Assembly: GCA_002360945.1 (NCBI GenBank)
Contig: DERO01000025.1
Coordinates: forward strand, 30,649-91,558
Direction of reading: 5' to 3'
Source of the DNA: Leclercia adecarboxylata
GTDB taxonomy: Bacteria > Pseudomonadota > Gammaproteobacteria > Enterobacterales > Enterobacteriaceae
DNA length: 60,910 nucleotides
Shown: positions 18,937 to 28,765 of the stretch, piece after piece
How positions within the stretch are numbered: the stretch's first letter is position 1
Layout: the number at the start of each line of letters is the position of its first letter
The notes under the pieces: generated by a model
The model's input: the letters and a program-made list of their open reading frames with translations, nothing else
What the model was told of the DNA's origin: nothing
The model's database searches: none
Translations under genes and position numbers: made by a program

Positions 18937-20349
18937 ATGTCACTCAGTCGCCGTCAGTTTATTCAGGCATCGGGTATCGCACTTTGTGCCGGTGCGGTTC
19001 CGCTGAGGGCAAACGCCGCCGGGCAGCAGCAGCCGCTGCCCATCCCGCCGTTACTTGAATCCCGTCGCGGCCAGCCGCTGTTTCTGACGTTACAGCGCAC
19101 CCACTGGTCGTTCACCCAGGGCACGCGGGCGAACGTCTGGGGCGTAAACGGGCGTTACCTCGGCCCGACCGTGCGCGTCTGGAGCGGCGATGACGTCAAA
19201 CTGATCTACAGCAACCGCCTGGCGGAAAACGTCGCCATGACCATCAGCGGTTTGCAGGTGCCGGGCCCGCTGCTGGGCGGTGCCCCACGCATGATGTCCC
19301 CGAGCGCCGACTGGGCACCGGTTCTGCCCGTTCGCCAGAACGCCGCCACCCTCTGGTATCACGCAAATACGCCAAACCGCACCGCACAGCAGGTCTATAC
19401 CGGTCTGGCAGGAATGTGGCTGGTGGAAGATGAGATCAGCAAATCCCTGCCGATCCCCAATCACTACGGGGTCGATGACTTCCCGATCATTATTCAGGAC
19501 AAGCGGCTGGATAACTTCGGTACGCCGGAGTACAGCGAGCCGGGCAGCGGCGGTTTTGTCGGCGACACGCTGCTGGTGAACGGCGCGCAGAGTCCGTATG
19601 TCGAGGTGTCGCGCGGCTGGGTGCGTCTGCGCCTGCTGAATGCCTCCAACTCGCGCCGCTACCAGTTGCAGATGAGCGATGGCCGGGCGCTGCACGTCAT
19701 TGCCGGGGATCAGGGCTTCTTACCGGCCCCGGTGCCGGTGAAGCAGCTGGCGCTGGCACCCGGTGAGCGACGCGAAATCCTGATCGATATGACCAACGGC
19801 GATGAAGTGTCGATCACCTGCGGCGAGGCGGCGGGCATCGTTGACCGTCTGCGCGGCTTCTTTGAACCTTCAAGCATTCTGGTCTCGACCCTGGTGTTGA
19901 CCCTGCGTCCAACCGGCCTGTTGCCGCTGGTGACCGATACTCTGCCGATGCGCCTGCTGCCGGAAGAGATCCTGAGCGGGACGCCGGTGCGTACCCGGGA
20001 TATCAGCCTCGGCGACGATCCGGGCATCAACGGCCAGCTGTGGGATGTAAACCGCATCGATATCACCGCCCAGCAGGGCTCGTGGGAGCGCTGGACGGTG
20101 CGCGCCGACATGCCGCAGGCGTTCCATATCGAAGGGGTGCGGTTCCTGGTCCGTAACGTCAACGGTGCCATGCCCTTCCCGGAAGACCGGGGCTGGAAAG
20201 ATACCGTCTGGGTCGACGGGCAGGTGGAACTGCTGGTTTATTACGGTCAGCCTTCCTGGCCGCACTTCCCGTTCCTGTTCCACAGCCAGACGCTGGAGAT
20301 GATGGACAGGGGCTCGGTAGGGCAAATGTTAATCAATCCGGCACCGTAG
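18937..20349 (+). CDS. ftsP: FtsP (SufI) cell-division protein, Tat substrate
   Basis: FtsP is a periplasmic protein with a multicopper-oxidase fold that stabilises the divisome under stress. The N-terminus [20 protein letters not shown] contains the twin-arginine motif SRRQFIQ followed by a hydrophobic region and ANA cleavage site. The 470-residue protein has three cupredoxin-like domains ([33 protein letters not shown] and [12 protein letters not shown]). The copper ligand clusters of true multicopper oxidases are not evident, as in E. coli. It lies 59 bases after plsC and is probably co-transcribed. Confidence 0.96.
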   Translation: MSLSRRQFIQASGIALCAGAVPLRANAAGQQQPLPIPPLLESRRGQPLFLTLQRTHWSFTQGTRANVWGVNGRYLGPTVRVWSGDDVKLIYSNRLAENVAMTISGLQVPGPLLGGAPRMMSPSADWAPVLPVRQNAATLWYHANTPNRTAQQVYTGLAGMWLVEDEISKSLPIPNHYGVDDFPIIIQDKRLDNFGTPEYSEPGSGGFVGDTLLVNGAQSPYVEVSRGWVRLRLLNASNSRRYQLQMSDGRALHVIAGDQGFLPAPVPVKQLALAPGERREILIDMTNGDEVSITCGEAAGIVDRLRGFFEPSSILVSTLVLTLRPTGLLPLVTDTLPMRLLPEEILSGTPVRTRDISLGDDPGINGQLWDVNRIDITAQQGSWERWTVRADMPQAFHIEGVRFLVRNVNGAMPFPEDRGWKDTVWVDGQVELLVYYGQPSWPHFPFLFHSQTLEMMDRGSVGQMLINPAP

Positions 20350-20353
20350 AACG

Positions 20354-20423
20354 TGCCGGGTGGCGCTGCGCTTACCCGGCCTACGGGCTTGTAGGCCGGG
20401 TAAGGCGAAGCCGCCACCCGGCG
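20354..20423. repeat. BIME-type pair of inverted REP elements
   Basis: GCCGGGTGGCGCTGCGCTTA-CCCGGCCTACGG and its inverted counterpart GTAGGCCGGGTAAGGCGAAG-CCGCCACCCGGC face each other. This is the standard enterobacterial REP palindrome. It follows ftsP directly and may stabilise the upstream mRNA. Confidence 0.9.
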
Positions 20424-20446
20424 TTAAAAACCCCGCACAATACTCC

Positions 20447-20476
20447 TTCATTTCCCACATTGATCCAGCGTATAAT
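20447..20476 (+). promoter_or_regulatory. Possible sigma-70 promoter of ygiQ
   Basis: A perfect -10 hexamer TATAAT is at 20471-20476, 37 bases before the ygiQ ATG. The -35 match is weak (TTCATT at 20447-20452, 18-base spacer). It lies just after the REP pair, consistent with a separate transcript. Confidence 0.45.
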
Positions 20477-20512
20477 CCCGCTCCTTTTGTCTATTTTTTC
20501 TTCGGAAGCATT

Positions 20513-22687
20513 ATGAGCGCAATTTCCCTGATCCAGCCGGATCGTGACCTCTTCTCCTGGCCCCAGTACTGGGCGGCCTGCTTTGGACCGGCACCGTTCC
20601 TGCCGATGTCTCGTGAAGAGATGGACCAACTTGGCTGGGACAGCTGCGACATTATTCTGGTGACCGGCGATGCCTACGTCGATCACCCGAGCTTTGGCAT
20701 GGCGATCTGCGGTCGCATGCTTGAAGCCCAGGGCTTCCGCGTCGGGATCATTGCCCAGCCGGACTGGAACAGCAAAGAGGACTTTATGCGCCTCGGTAAA
20801 CCGAACCTGTTCTTCGGCGTCACCGCGGGCAACATGGACTCGATGATCAACCGCTACACCGCCGACCGCAAACTGCGTCACGACGATGCCTATACTGCTG
20901 ATAACGTGGCGGGCAAGCGTCCGGATCGCGCCACTCTCGTCTACACCCAACGATGCAAAGAAGCATGGAAAGACGTGCCGGTCATCCTGGGGGGCATCGA
21001 GGCGAGCCTGCGCCGTACTGCGCATTACGACTACTGGTCTGATACCGTGCGCCGTTCGGTGCTGGTGGACTCCAAAGCCGACATGCTGATCTTCGGCAAC
21101 GGCGAGCGTCCGCTGGTGGAAGTGGCGCACCGTCTCTCCCAGGGCGAGCCGGTCGGCAACATCCGCGACGTGCTTAACACCGCGATCATGGTGAAAGAGG
21201 CGCTGCCGGGCTGGAGCGGGGTGGATTCCCGCATCATCGACATGCCGGGCAAAATCGACCCGATCCCGCACCCGTACGGCGAAGATCTGCCGTGTGCCGA
21301 TAACAAACCGGTTGAGCCGAAGAAAGCCGAAGCCAAAGCCATCACCGTGCAGCCGCCGCGTCCAAAGCCGTGGGAAAAGACCTACGTGCTGCTGCCGTCC
21401 TTTGAGAAAGTCAAAGCGGACAAAGTGCTTTACGCTCATGCCTCGCGCATTCTGCACCACGAAACCAACCCGGGCTGTGCCCGTGCATTAATGCAGAAGC
21501 ACGGCGAGCGTTATATCTGGGTTAACCCGCCGGCGATCCCGCTCTCTACCGAGGAGATGGACAGCGTTTTTGCCCTGCCGTACAAGCGCGTGCCGCACCC
21601 TTCATACGGTGACAGCCGCATTCCGGCGTACGAGATGATTCGCTTCTCGATCAACATTATGCGCGGCTGCTTCGGCGGATGCTCCTTCTGCTCCATTACC
21701 GAGCACGAAGGCCGTATTATTCAGAGCCGCTCCGAAGAGTCGATTGTTAACGAAATCGAAGCTATTCGCGACACGGTGCCGGGCTTTACCGGCGTGATCT
21801 CCGATCTGGGCGGCCCGACGGCCAACATGTACATGCTGCGCTGTAAGTCGCCGCGTGCGGAGCAGACCTGCCGTCGCCTCTCCTGTGTCTATCCGAGCAT
21901 CTGTGAGCACATGGACACCAACCACGAGCCGACGATCAACCTGTATCGCCGCGCCCGCGACCTGAAGGGCATCAAGAAGATCCTCATCGCCTCCGGGGTG
22001 CGTTACGACATCGCGGTGGAAGATCCGCGCTACATCAAAGAGCTGGCGACCCACCACGTGGGCGGCTACCTGAAGATTGCCCCTGAGCATACCGAAGAAG
22101 GCCCGCTGTCGAAGATGATGAAGCCGGGGATGGGTAGCTACGATCGCTTTAAAGAGCTTTTCGATACCTATTCCAAACAGGCCGGGAAAGAGCAGTATCT
22201 GATCCCGTACTTCATCTCCGCGCACCCGGGTACGCGTGATGAGGACATGGTGAACCTGGCCCTGTGGCTGAAACAGCGCCGTTTCCGTCTGGATCAGGTG
22301 CAGAACTTCTACCCGTCACCGCTGGCCAACTCGACCACCATGTATTACACCGGCAAGAACCCGCTGAGTAAGATTGGTTATAAGAGTGAAGATGTGGTGG
22401 TGCCGAAGGGGGACAAACAGCGTCGCCTGCATAAAGCCCTGCTGCGTTATCACGATCCGGCTAACTGGCCGCTGATCCGCCAGGCGCTGGAAGAGATGGG
22501 TAAAAAGCACCTGATCGGCTCACGTCGCGACTGCCTGGTGCCTGCGCCAACCCTGGATGAGATGCGCGAAGCGCGTCGCCAGAATCGCAATACCCGCCCG
22601 GCACTGACCAAGCACACGCCGATTGTGCACCAGCGTTCGAACGCGGGTGCGACTGCGAAGAAAAATGTAAAACGTAAGATCGGTTAA
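20513..22687 (+). CDS. ygiQ: YgiQ radical SAM protein (UPF0313)
   Basis: YgiQ is a large radical-SAM protein of unknown reaction. The iron-sulfur ligands are Cys386, Cys390 and Cys393 ([11 protein letters not shown], a CX3CX2C motif). The N-terminal region ([36 protein letters not shown]) is the UPF0313-specific domain and resembles cobalamin-binding-type Rossmann folds. I chose the ATG at 20513 ([14 protein letters not shown]); the open reading extends to 20360 only through REP sequence. The 724-residue length is close to the family. The C-terminal tail is basic (KKNVKRKIG). Confidence 0.94.
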   Translation: MSAISLIQPDRDLFSWPQYWAACFGPAPFLPMSREEMDQLGWDSCDIILVTGDAYVDHPSFGMAICGRMLEAQGFRVGIIAQPDWNSKEDFMRLGKPNLFFGVTAGNMDSMINRYTADRKLRHDDAYTADNVAGKRPDRATLVYTQRCKEAWKDVPVILGGIEASLRRTAHYDYWSDTVRRSVLVDSKADMLIFGNGERPLVEVAHRLSQGEPVGNIRDVLNTAIMVKEALPGWSGVDSRIIDMPGKIDPIPHPYGEDLPCADNKPVEPKKAEAKAITVQPPRPKPWEKTYVLLPSFEKVKADKVLYAHASRILHHETNPGCARALMQKHGERYIWVNPPAIPLSTEEMDSVFALPYKRVPHPSYGDSRIPAYEMIRFSINIMRGCFGGCSFCSITEHEGRIIQSRSEESIVNEIEAIRDTVPGFTGVISDLGGPTANMYMLRCKSPRAEQTCRRLSCVYPSICEHMDTNHEPTINLYRRARDLKGIKKILIASGVRYDIAVEDPRYIKELATHHVGGYLKIAPEHTEEGPLSKMMKPGMGSYDRFKELFDTYSKQAGKEQYLIPYFISAHPGTRDEDMVNLALWLKQRRFRLDQVQNFYPSPLANSTTMYYTGKNPLSKIGYKSEDVVVPKGDKQRRLHKALLRYHDPANWPLIRQALEEMGKKHLIGSRRDCLVPAPTLDEMREARRQNRNTRPALTKHTPIVHQRSNAGATAKKNVKRKIG

Positions 22688-22699
22688 ACCTGTAAAAAT

Positions 22700-22778
22700 G
22701 CCCGGTGGCGCTAGCGCTTACCGGGCCTACAGGTCAGCGCGTAGGCCGGGTAAGGCGCAGCCGCCACCCGGCTTTTTT
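22700..22778. repeat. BIME-type REP pair with terminal T-run
   Basis: Two facing REP palindromes (CCCGGTGGCGCTAGCGCTTA and GGCCGGGTAAGGCGCAG...CCACCCGGC) lie after ygiQ. The second ends in TTTTTTCT, so it probably also works as the ygiQ terminator. Confidence 0.88.
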
Positions 22779-22802
22779 CTGCATAAGGGCAGGAGGCCCA
22801 AA

Positions 22803-23204
22803 ATGAAAATAAGGAAGTTAACGGGAGCGATGCTGATTGGCCTGACGTTAAGCGGTTGTGTAATGCACCGCCAGACACAGCCAGAAGTGGAAGGACGTCT
22901 GATCGACAGCGCAGGTAAGCCAGTCCCGGGCGCTAAAATAACATTAGAGAGGGAGCAAACGCTTTCTGACGACAACGGTCGTTTTGCTTTTCAGAGCCAG
23001 CATGAGTGGATCTTTTTTCTGCCAATAGGTCCGATGGACTGGATTTATCGCACCCCGCTCCAGATAAGTGTCAACGGAAAGGAATATGAAGCAGTAGCAG
23101 GCGGCGGTCTCGGTGGACCACATGAACTTGAAGGGCAAGCGTTTAAGGTTATTTGCACATTGCCTGACCTTCCCGGAGAAGCGAGATGTCAGTCCGGTTT
23201 ATAG
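22803..23204 (+). CDS. Small lipoprotein with carboxypeptidase-regulatory-like domain
   Basis: The 133-residue product has a lipoprotein signal MKIRKLTGAMLIGLTLSGC; the acylated Cys is followed by Val, so outer-membrane sorting is likely. The mature part, VEGRLIDSAGKPVPGAKITL followed by SDDNGRFAFQ, is the beta-sandwich pattern of carboxypeptidase-regulatory-like domains. I do not recognise a named homologue. I chose the ATG at 22803, preceded by GGAGG at 22791-22795; upstream in-frame codons lie in REP sequence. It is convergent with dkgA, with a shared terminator between them. Confidence 0.8.
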   Translation: MKIRKLTGAMLIGLTLSGCVMHRQTQPEVEGRLIDSAGKPVPGAKITLEREQTLSDDNGRFAFQSQHEWIFFLPIGPMDWIYRTPLQISVNGKEYEAVAGGGLGGPHELEGQAFKVICTLPDLPGEARCQSGL

Positions 23205-23207
23205 ATT

Positions 23208-23240
23208 AAAACGAGCCCGGCGGAAGATCGGGCTCGTTTT
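23208..23240. terminator. Bidirectional terminator between the lipoprotein gene and dkgA
   Basis: A 12-bp stem AAAACGAGCCCG / CGGGCTCGTTTT has a 9-base loop. A and T runs at the two ends of the stem allow termination in both directions between the convergent genes. Confidence 0.92.
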
Positions 23241-23245
23241 AGATA

Positions 23246-24073
23246 TTACCCGCCAAACTGGTCCGGATCCGGCCCTAAACGCTTGCCTTTATCCAGCTTC
23301 GCAATTTCGCCCAGTTCGTCTTTATCGAGACGGAAATCCCACACCTTGAAGTTCTCCGCGATACGCGACGGAGTAACGGATTTCGGGATCACCACCAGGC
23401 CGCAGTCCAGATGCCAGCGAATGACAATCTGTGCCGGGGTTTTGCCGTACTTATCGGCCAGGTCGCGAATAATTTTCTGATCGAACACGCCTTCGCCGCC
23501 CTGGGCCAGCGGGCTCCAGGATTCGGTCTGGATCTTGTGGGTCGCATTCCAGGAGTGCAGCTGGCGCTGCTGCATCAGCGGGTGCAGTTCGATCTGATTG
23601 ATCACCGGTGCGACGCCCGTCTCGTCAATCAGGCGCTGCAGATGGTGGACCTGGAAATTACAAACCCCGATGCTCTTCACCAGCCCGGCTTTTTGCAGCT
23701 CAATCATCCCTTTCCAGGCGTCGACATAGTGATCGATGGCCGGCACCGGCCAGTGCATCAGGTACAGATCGACGAAATCGAGTTGCAGCTTGTCCAGGCT
23801 CTCCTGAAGGGCTTCCGCCGGACGTTTCTGGTCGTCGTTCCACAGCTTGGTGGTGATGAATAACTCATCACGTGACACACCGGCGCTGGCCAACGCTTTG
23901 CCCACGCCGTCCTCATTTTTGTAGGCGGCTGCGGTATCAATGGAGCGATAGCCGACTTCCAGTGCTTTATGAATGGCGGACACGACCTCGTCGTTACCGG
24001 CTTTCCATACGCCGAGCCCCAACTGGGGCATTACGTTGCCGTCCTGAAGCTTGATTACGGTTTGGTTTGCCAT
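23246..24073 (-). CDS. dkgA: DkgA aldo-keto reductase (2,5-diketo-D-gluconate / methylglyoxal reductase)
   Basis: DkgA is an NADPH-dependent aldo-keto reductase acting on methylglyoxal, beta-keto esters and 2,5-diketo-gluconate. The start at 24073 has an excellent GGAGG and gives 275 residues, MANQTVIKLQDGNVMPQLGL, as in E. coli; the open reading extends 7 codons further. The catalytic tetrad is visible: Asp in RSIDTAAAY, Tyr in AAAYKNE, Lys in FITTKLWN and His in YLMHWPVP. The NADP motif IPKSVTPSRIAENF is near the end. It lies downstream of yqhD on the same strand, and YqhC activates both in E. coli. Confidence 0.97.
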   Translation of the reverse strand: MANQTVIKLQDGNVMPQLGLGVWKAGNDEVVSAIHKALEVGYRSIDTAAAYKNEDGVGKALASAGVSRDELFITTKLWNDDQKRPAEALQESLDKLQLDFVDLYLMHWPVPAIDHYVDAWKGMIELQKAGLVKSIGVCNFQVHHLQRLIDETGVAPVINQIELHPLMQQRQLHSWNATHKIQTESWSPLAQGGEGVFDQKIIRDLADKYGKTPAQIVIRWHLDCGLVVIPKSVTPSRIAENFKVWDFRLDKDELGEIAKLDKGKRLGPDPDQFGG

Positions 24074-24094
24074 TTTTCCTCCTTCATTGGACAT

Positions 24095-24118
24095 CCACCA
24101 GAGGTACTCCTCTGGTGG
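24095..24118 (-). other. Perfect 10-bp hairpin in the yqhD-dkgA spacer
   Basis: CCACCAGAGG-TACT-CCTCTGGTGG forms a 10-bp stem with a 4-base loop. It has no U-run, so it is not a normal terminator. It lies 22 bases before the dkgA start and could set relative expression by mRNA processing or stabilisation. Confidence 0.7.
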
Positions 24119-24178
24119 CGTATGTGCATTAAGCCTGGCCTAAATGCCGAAAAACGAAAGGTAAGCGCGCAAAATCGC

Positions 24179-25342
24179 TTAGCGAGCGGCCTCGTAAATA
24201 CGGCGGCTCACGTCGAGGGTAATGTCGTGATGCTCACCGATCTGGGTCATACCGTGCTCGGATAGTTTCGCCAGCAGGGCAGGGATGGAGCTCCCGTCCA
24301 GGCCGTAGCCGGAGAGGCGCGTTGGCACGCCCAACTGCTCGAAGAAGTTGCGGGTCGCAGCGATAGCGGCATCGATACGCTCGTCGTCAGAACCCTCGGC
24401 AATACCCCAGACGCGCTCAGCGTACTGCAGCAGTTTGCCGCGCTTGGTGTCGCGTTTTTCATTCCACAGCGCAGGCAGCACCACCGCCAGCGTCTGGGCG
24501 TGATCGAGGCCGTTCATCGCGGTCAGTTCGTGGCCCAGCATGTGGGTGGCCCAGTCCTGCGGCACGCCCGCGCCAATCAGGCCGTTCAGCGCCTGAGTTG
24601 CGGCCCACATCACGTTAGCCCGCACTGCGTAGTTTTCTGGCTCTTTCAGCGCCAGCGGGCCGTCTTCGATCAGGGTCAGCAGAATGCCCTCGGCGAAACG
24701 ATCCTGAATTTTGGCGTTCACCGGGTAAGTGACGTACTGCTCAACGGTGTGGACAAAGGCATCCACCACGCCGTTCGCCACCTGACGCGGCGGCAGGGTG
24801 TAGGTGTAAACCGGATCCAGCACCGCAAACACCGGTTGCACGTGCTCGTTCATAAAGGCCTGTTTATCGCCGGTGGTTTTACGGGAGATCACCGCGCCTT
24901 TGTTGGATTCGGAGCCGGTAGCAGGCAGGGTCAGAACGGAGCCCATCGGGATGGCACTTTTGATGTCGCTGCCGCCGGTCTGCAGGATGTGCCACGGATC
25001 GATGCCGTCAGCATAGTGCGCTGCTGCGGCGATAAACTTGGTGCCGTCCAGCACGGAACCACCGCCCACGGCCAGCAGGAAGGTGATCTTCTCGTCGCGG
25101 GCGATTTTCACGGCGTTCATCAGAGTTTCGTAAGACGGGTTCGGCTCGATGCCGCCGAACTCACGCACGTCCAGACCGTCCAGCGCACTGTAGACCTGAT
25201 CCAAAACGCCGTTTTTCTTCACGCTGCCGCCGCCATAGGTGATCAGCACGCGGGCATCGGCCGGGATCTGCGCACGCAGATCGGCGATGGCGTCTTTACC
25301 AAACAGAATGCGGGTTGGGGTATGCAGATTGAAATTGTTCAT
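24179..25342 (-). CDS. yqhD: YqhD NADPH-dependent alcohol (aldehyde) dehydrogenase
   Basis: YqhD reduces short-chain aldehydes such as acrolein, malondialdehyde and methylglyoxal with NADPH and protects against lipid-peroxidation products. The 387-residue protein is almost identical to E. coli YqhD. The nucleotide motif is GGGSVLDGTKF. The Zn ligands are in VVDAFVHTVEQY (Asp, His), HMLGHELTA and GLDHAQTLA. The ATG at 25342 gives MNNFNLHTPTRILFGK. It is divergent from its activator gene yqhC. Confidence 0.97.
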   Translation of the reverse strand: MNNFNLHTPTRILFGKDAIADLRAQIPADARVLITYGGGSVKKNGVLDQVYSALDGLDVREFGGIEPNPSYETLMNAVKIARDEKITFLLAVGGGSVLDGTKFIAAAAHYADGIDPWHILQTGGSDIKSAIPMGSVLTLPATGSESNKGAVISRKTTGDKQAFMNEHVQPVFAVLDPVYTYTLPPRQVANGVVDAFVHTVEQYVTYPVNAKIQDRFAEGILLTLIEDGPLALKEPENYAVRANVMWAATQALNGLIGAGVPQDWATHMLGHELTAMNGLDHAQTLAVVLPALWNEKRDTKRGKLLQYAERVWGIAEGSDDERIDAAIAATRNFFEQLGVPTRLSGYGLDGSSIPALLAKLSEHGMTQIGEHHDITLDVSRRIYEAAR

Positions 25343-25525
25343 GGTTCGTTCCCTTAGGTGGGTGAAAATACCGGGCTAACTGATGGTGCCCATTGTGGCG
25401 AGCGCAGGCTCTCCTCTCAATGCACATTCCTGCCGTTGTCTTGCCCATTTCTACAGGGCGCTGGAGAAACTGTGAAAAACCGCGCACACTGCAAGCGTCA
25501 TAAACCCAACCCGGATTGAGTAAAG

Positions 25526-26422
25526 ATGAACCGCGATGAAACCTGCCTGCAGCTAACGAAGCAAATTAAGAGGCTGAAAGATAATGCAAATAATCTCGAT
25601 GTACTGCTGCCGGACGTGCGCCTGCTGTACGGCACTCAGCCCGGCACCCGCACGCCGGTGATGTACCAGCCAGGTATCATTTTTCTCTTTTCCGGGCATA
25701 AAATTGGCTATATCAACGAGCGGGTGTTCCGCTATGACCCGCGCGAATACCTGCTCCTGACAGTACCTTTACCCTTTGAATGTGAAACCTTCGCGACGGA
25801 AGCCGTGCCGCTGGCAGGTATTCGCTTAAATGTTGATATCCTGCAGCTGCAGGAGCTGCTGATGGACATTGGCGAGGACGAGCTGTTTTGCCCGTCGATG
25901 GCGGCAAGCGGGATCAACTCCGCCACGCTGACGGATGAGATCCTCTGCGCCATTGAGCGCCTGCTGGACGTAATGGAGCGCCCGCTGGACGCGCGCATCC
26001 TGGGGAAGCAGATAGTGCGTGAGATCCTCTATCACGTGCTGCTGGGGCCGGGCGGCGGGGCGCTGCTGGCGCTGGTCAGCCGTCAGACCCACTTCAGCCT
26101 GATCAGCCGGGTGCTGAAGCGCATCGAGAGCCAGTACACCGAGAACCTCAGCGTGGATCAGCTGGCGGCAGAGGCCAACATGAGCGTCTCGGCGTTTCAC
26201 CATAATTTCAAATCGGTGACCAGCACCTCGCCGCTGCAATATCTCAAGAGCTATCGTCTGCACAAGGCGCGGATGATGATGATCCACGACGGCATGAAAG
26301 CCAGCGCGGCCGCGCTGCGGGTGGGGTATGAAAGCGCATCGCAGTTCAGCCGGGAGTTCAAACGTTACTTCGGGGTCACGCCAGGGGAAGACGCGGCGCG
26401 GATCAGGATGATGCAGGGGTAA
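25526..26422 (+). CDS. yqhC: YqhC AraC-family regulator
   Basis: YqhC activates yqhD-dkgA in response to aldehydes in E. coli. The 298-residue protein has an N-terminal ligand domain ([32 protein letters not shown]). Its C-terminal AraC domain has HTH1 around [20 protein letters not shown] and HTH2 around [20 protein letters not shown], ending with YFGVTPGED. It is divergent from yqhD across 183 bp, which should hold the activator sites. I did not recognise a specific operator. Confidence 0.93.
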   Translation: MNRDETCLQLTKQIKRLKDNANNLDVLLPDVRLLYGTQPGTRTPVMYQPGIIFLFSGHKIGYINERVFRYDPREYLLLTVPLPFECETFATEAVPLAGIRLNVDILQLQELLMDIGEDELFCPSMAASGINSATLTDEILCAIERLLDVMERPLDARILGKQIVREILYHVLLGPGGGALLALVSRQTHFSLISRVLKRIESQYTENLSVDQLAAEANMSVSAFHHNFKSVTSTSPLQYLKSYRLHKARMMMIHDGMKASAAALRVGYESASQFSREFKRYFGVTPGEDAARIRMMQG

Positions 26423-26440
26423 TGATGGTGCGGGCTGTTG

Positions 26441-26517
26441 CCCTCACCCTAACCCTCTCCCACAGGGAGAGGGAACCGTTTCTCCCTCTCCCCTTGGGAG
26501 AGGGCAGGGGTGAGGGG
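26441..26517. repeat. Head-to-head pair of CCCTCTCCC/GGGAGAGGG repeats
   Basis: Copy one (26441-26473) is CCCTCACCCTAA followed by CCCTCTCCC-ACA-GGGAGAGGG. Copy two (26482-26517) is CCCTCTCCC-CTT-GGGAGAGGG followed by CAGGGGTGAGGG. Their G-rich flanks point outward, so the two form an inverted pair like a BIME. They lie between the convergent yqhC and yghB genes. Confidence 0.82.
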
Positions 26518-26526
26518 AAGTAACTG

Positions 26527-27186
26527 TCAGGCGCTACAGTACTTCTTACGAATCACCACCACGATAGTTCCCACCAGCCCGGCTACCAGCAGGAACAGCG
26601 GCAGGATCATCAGGAAGGTCATCACCTGATCTTCGTGGCGTTTAACGAAGGGGATCATGCTCAGGGCATAGCCGAAGGTGGTCACTACGCCGACCCACAG
26701 CAGCGCGCTCAGCCAGTTAAAGAACTGGAAGCGGCGGTTAGAAAGCCCGGAGATACCCGCCATGGTGGGCAGCAGAGTGCGCACAAAGGCGAGGAAACGC
26801 CCGGCGAGCAGCGCCAGCAGACCGTGGCGATCGAACATGCAGGTCGCCCGCTGATGGTATTTATGCGGCAGCTGCGCCAGCCAGCTTTTCACCACCCGCG
26901 TATTGCCCAGCCAGCGGCCCTGCAAATAGCTGAGCCAGCAGCCCAGGCTGGCGGCGGAGGTCAGGATCACCATCGTCGGCGCAAAGTCCATCACCCCTTT
27001 ACCGATTAACGCGCCTGCCAGCAGCAGCAGGCTGTCGCCCGGTAAAAATGAAGCAGGGAGTAACCCATTTTCCAGAAACAGCGTGGCGAACATCACCAGA
27101 TAAACAATCCCCACCACGTGCGGATCCGCCAGTGCTGCAAAATCGTGTTGCCAGAGTGCAGCGATAATATCTTGAATAACAGCCAT
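26527..27186 (-). CDS. yghB: YghB DedA-family inner-membrane protein
   Basis: YghB is a DedA/SNARE-associated family membrane protein. With YqjA it supports cell division, Tat export and envelope integrity in E. coli, probably as a proton-linked transporter or lipid scramblase-like protein. The 219-residue protein has the family motifs [22 protein letters not shown] and [18 protein letters not shown], with several membrane segments. The ATG at 27186 gives [14 protein letters not shown]. It is downstream of metC on the same strand. An 8-bp stem CGCCTGCG / CGCAGGCG without a T-run (27235-27259) lies between them. Confidence 0.95.
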   Translation of the reverse strand: MAVIQDIIAALWQHDFAALADPHVVGIVYLVMFATLFLENGLLPASFLPGDSLLLLAGALIGKGVMDFAPTMVILTSAASLGCWLSYLQGRWLGNTRVVKSWLAQLPHKYHQRATCMFDRHGLLALLAGRFLAFVRTLLPTMAGISGLSNRRFQFFNWLSALLWVGVVTTFGYALSMIPFVKRHEDQVMTFLMILPLFLLVAGLVGTIVVVIRKKYCSA

Positions 27187-27327
27187 GGGCTTTCCTGTGG
27201 AACAGCATATATAGGGCTATTGTACTCCCTATTTCGCCTGCGGGCTTTGATCGCAGGCGCAACAAATCAGACTTTTCTGCATCTGATGTGGAGAAAAGTG
27301 TCCGCGGCGTGTTTTTATCACCCCGCG

Positions 27328-28515
27328 CTACTCGATTCGGGCAAATCCGGCCTCTAAATCGGCAATCAAATCCTCGACGTTTTCCAGGCCGATATGCAGA
27401 CGGATTAGGGTGCCGGTAAAGTCCACTTCTCCGCCCGGACGCAGGGCAGCAATCTGCTCTGGCTGGTTCGGCAGGATCAGCGATTCAAAACCGCCCCAGG
27501 AGTAGGCCATGCTGAACAGCGAGAAGTTATCGAGGTAGTTTGCCAGCTCGTCACTGCTCAGCCGCTTGTTAAGCACAAACGAGAACAAGCCGCTGCTGCC
27601 CGTAAAGTCACGTTGCCAGAACTCATGCCCGATGCTGCCCGGTAGCGCCGGATGGTTCACGCGCGCCACCTGCGGGTGCTGTGCCAGCCACCGGGCGACC
27701 TGCAGGCTGCTTTCATGATGCTGGCGCAGGCGTACGCTCAGGGTGCGCAGGCCGCGGCTGGTCATGTAGGCGGTATCCGCATCCACCATCTGCCCCATCA
27801 GATAGGCATTTTCACACAGCTGCTCCCAGCAGCGGGCGTTGGAAACCGCCGTGCCGATCATGCCGTCCGAGTGGCCAATCAGGTATTTGGTTGCCGCCTG
27901 GATAGAGATGTCGATACCAAAATCGAGTGCCTTAAACAGCACGCCCGCTGCCCAGGTGTTGTCGATCATGATGATGGCGTCCGGCGCTTTGCTGCGTACC
28001 GCCTGCACAATGGCCGGCACATCATGCACTTCCATGGTAATGGAGCCCGGCGATTCCAGGAACACCACCCGGGTATTGGGCTGGATCAGATCGGCAATCT
28101 TCGCGCCGATCTGCGGATCGAACCAGCCGGTGGTCACGCCCAGCTTGCTGAGGATTTTGGTGCAGAAGTCCTGGCTCGGTTCATAGGCGGTGTTGGTCAT
28201 CAGGATATGATCGCCCTGCTCGACAAAGGCCAGAATGGTATTGGCCACCGCCGCCGCGCCGCAGGGGAACAGCGCACAGCCCGCGCCGCCCTCCAGCTCG
28301 CACATTGCCTCCTGCAAAGAGAAGTGGGTCAGCGTGCCGCGCCGCCCGTAAAACAGCTCGCCCTTCGCCCGGTTACGGGTGGCGTGCTTTTTCGCCTCGA
28401 CGGTCTCAAACACCAGCGACGAGGCGCGCTGAATCACGCTGTTTACCGAACCGAGGGTGTATTTCTTGCTGCGTCCCGCCTGGACAAGGGTGGTATCAAG
28501 ATGCTTCTCTTTCAT
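27328..28515 (-). CDS. metC: Cystathionine beta-lyase
   Basis: MetC is a PLP enzyme that cleaves cystathionine to homocysteine, pyruvate and ammonia in methionine synthesis. The 395-residue length equals E. coli. The PLP lysine is in [18 protein letters not shown], the Schiff-base motif, and [16 protein letters not shown] contains the cofactor-binding Tyr and Arg. I chose ATG at 28515 ([15 protein letters not shown]), which has AGG 9 bases upstream; a TTG three codons earlier gives a MADM-type N-terminus but no spaced ribosome-binding site. Tandem MetJ boxes lie just upstream. Confidence 0.96.
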   Translation of the reverse strand: MKEKHLDTTLVQAGRSKKYTLGSVNSVIQRASSLVFETVEAKKHATRNRAKGELFYGRRGTLTHFSLQEAMCELEGGAGCALFPCGAAAVANTILAFVEQGDHILMTNTAYEPSQDFCTKILSKLGVTTGWFDPQIGAKIADLIQPNTRVVFLESPGSITMEVHDVPAIVQAVRSKAPDAIIMIDNTWAAGVLFKALDFGIDISIQAATKYLIGHSDGMIGTAVSNARCWEQLCENAYLMGQMVDADTAYMTSRGLRTLSVRLRQHHESSLQVARWLAQHPQVARVNHPALPGSIGHEFWQRDFTGSSGLFSFVLNKRLSSDELANYLDNFSLFSMAYSWGGFESLILPNQPEQIAALRPGGEVDFTGTLIRLHIGLENVEDLIADLEAGFARIE

Positions 28516-28533
28516 GTCTGCCAACCTGTTTTT

Positions 28534-28557
28534 ATACGTCTGGACGTCCAGACTACC
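28534..28557. promoter_or_regulatory. Tandem MetJ boxes upstream of metC
   Basis: Three consecutive 8-mers, ATACGTCT, GGACGTCC and AGACTACC, match the met-box AGACGTCT at 7, 6 and 5 of 8 positions. They are 19 bases before the metC ATG. Repression by MetJ with S-adenosylmethionine is established for metC in E. coli. Confidence 0.75.
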
Positions 28558-28683
28558 ATGAAAGTAAAAATGGTCACGAGAAGGGTGGCGCATTAAGACG
28601 AAAATTTTTTAAAATTTGTGTCCGGGAAATTTTTCCTGCGTAAGCGCAAGGAAAATGAAACGAATTTACGGCACTATGTAAAT

Positions 28684-28702
28684 ACTAATGAGAACTACTA
28701 TC
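28684..28702. promoter_or_regulatory. Fur-like box in the exbB promoter region
   Basis: On the minus strand the site reads GATAGTAGTTCTCATTAGT, matching 12 of 19 bases of the Fur consensus GATAATGATAATCATTATC. A -10-like TATTAT is at 28721-28726. It is between divergent metC and exbB; iron repression of exbBD by Fur is known in E. coli. Confidence 0.6.
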
Positions 28703-28765
28703 AATTCGACGCTGTTTTGATATTATTATGCTCAGAATTTGTGATTTGCGTCCTGGAGATACCGA

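Noticed and set aside
20360..20512. N-terminal extension of ygiQ
   Set aside because: The extra codons translate REP palindromes; the start at 20513 fits the family N-terminus.
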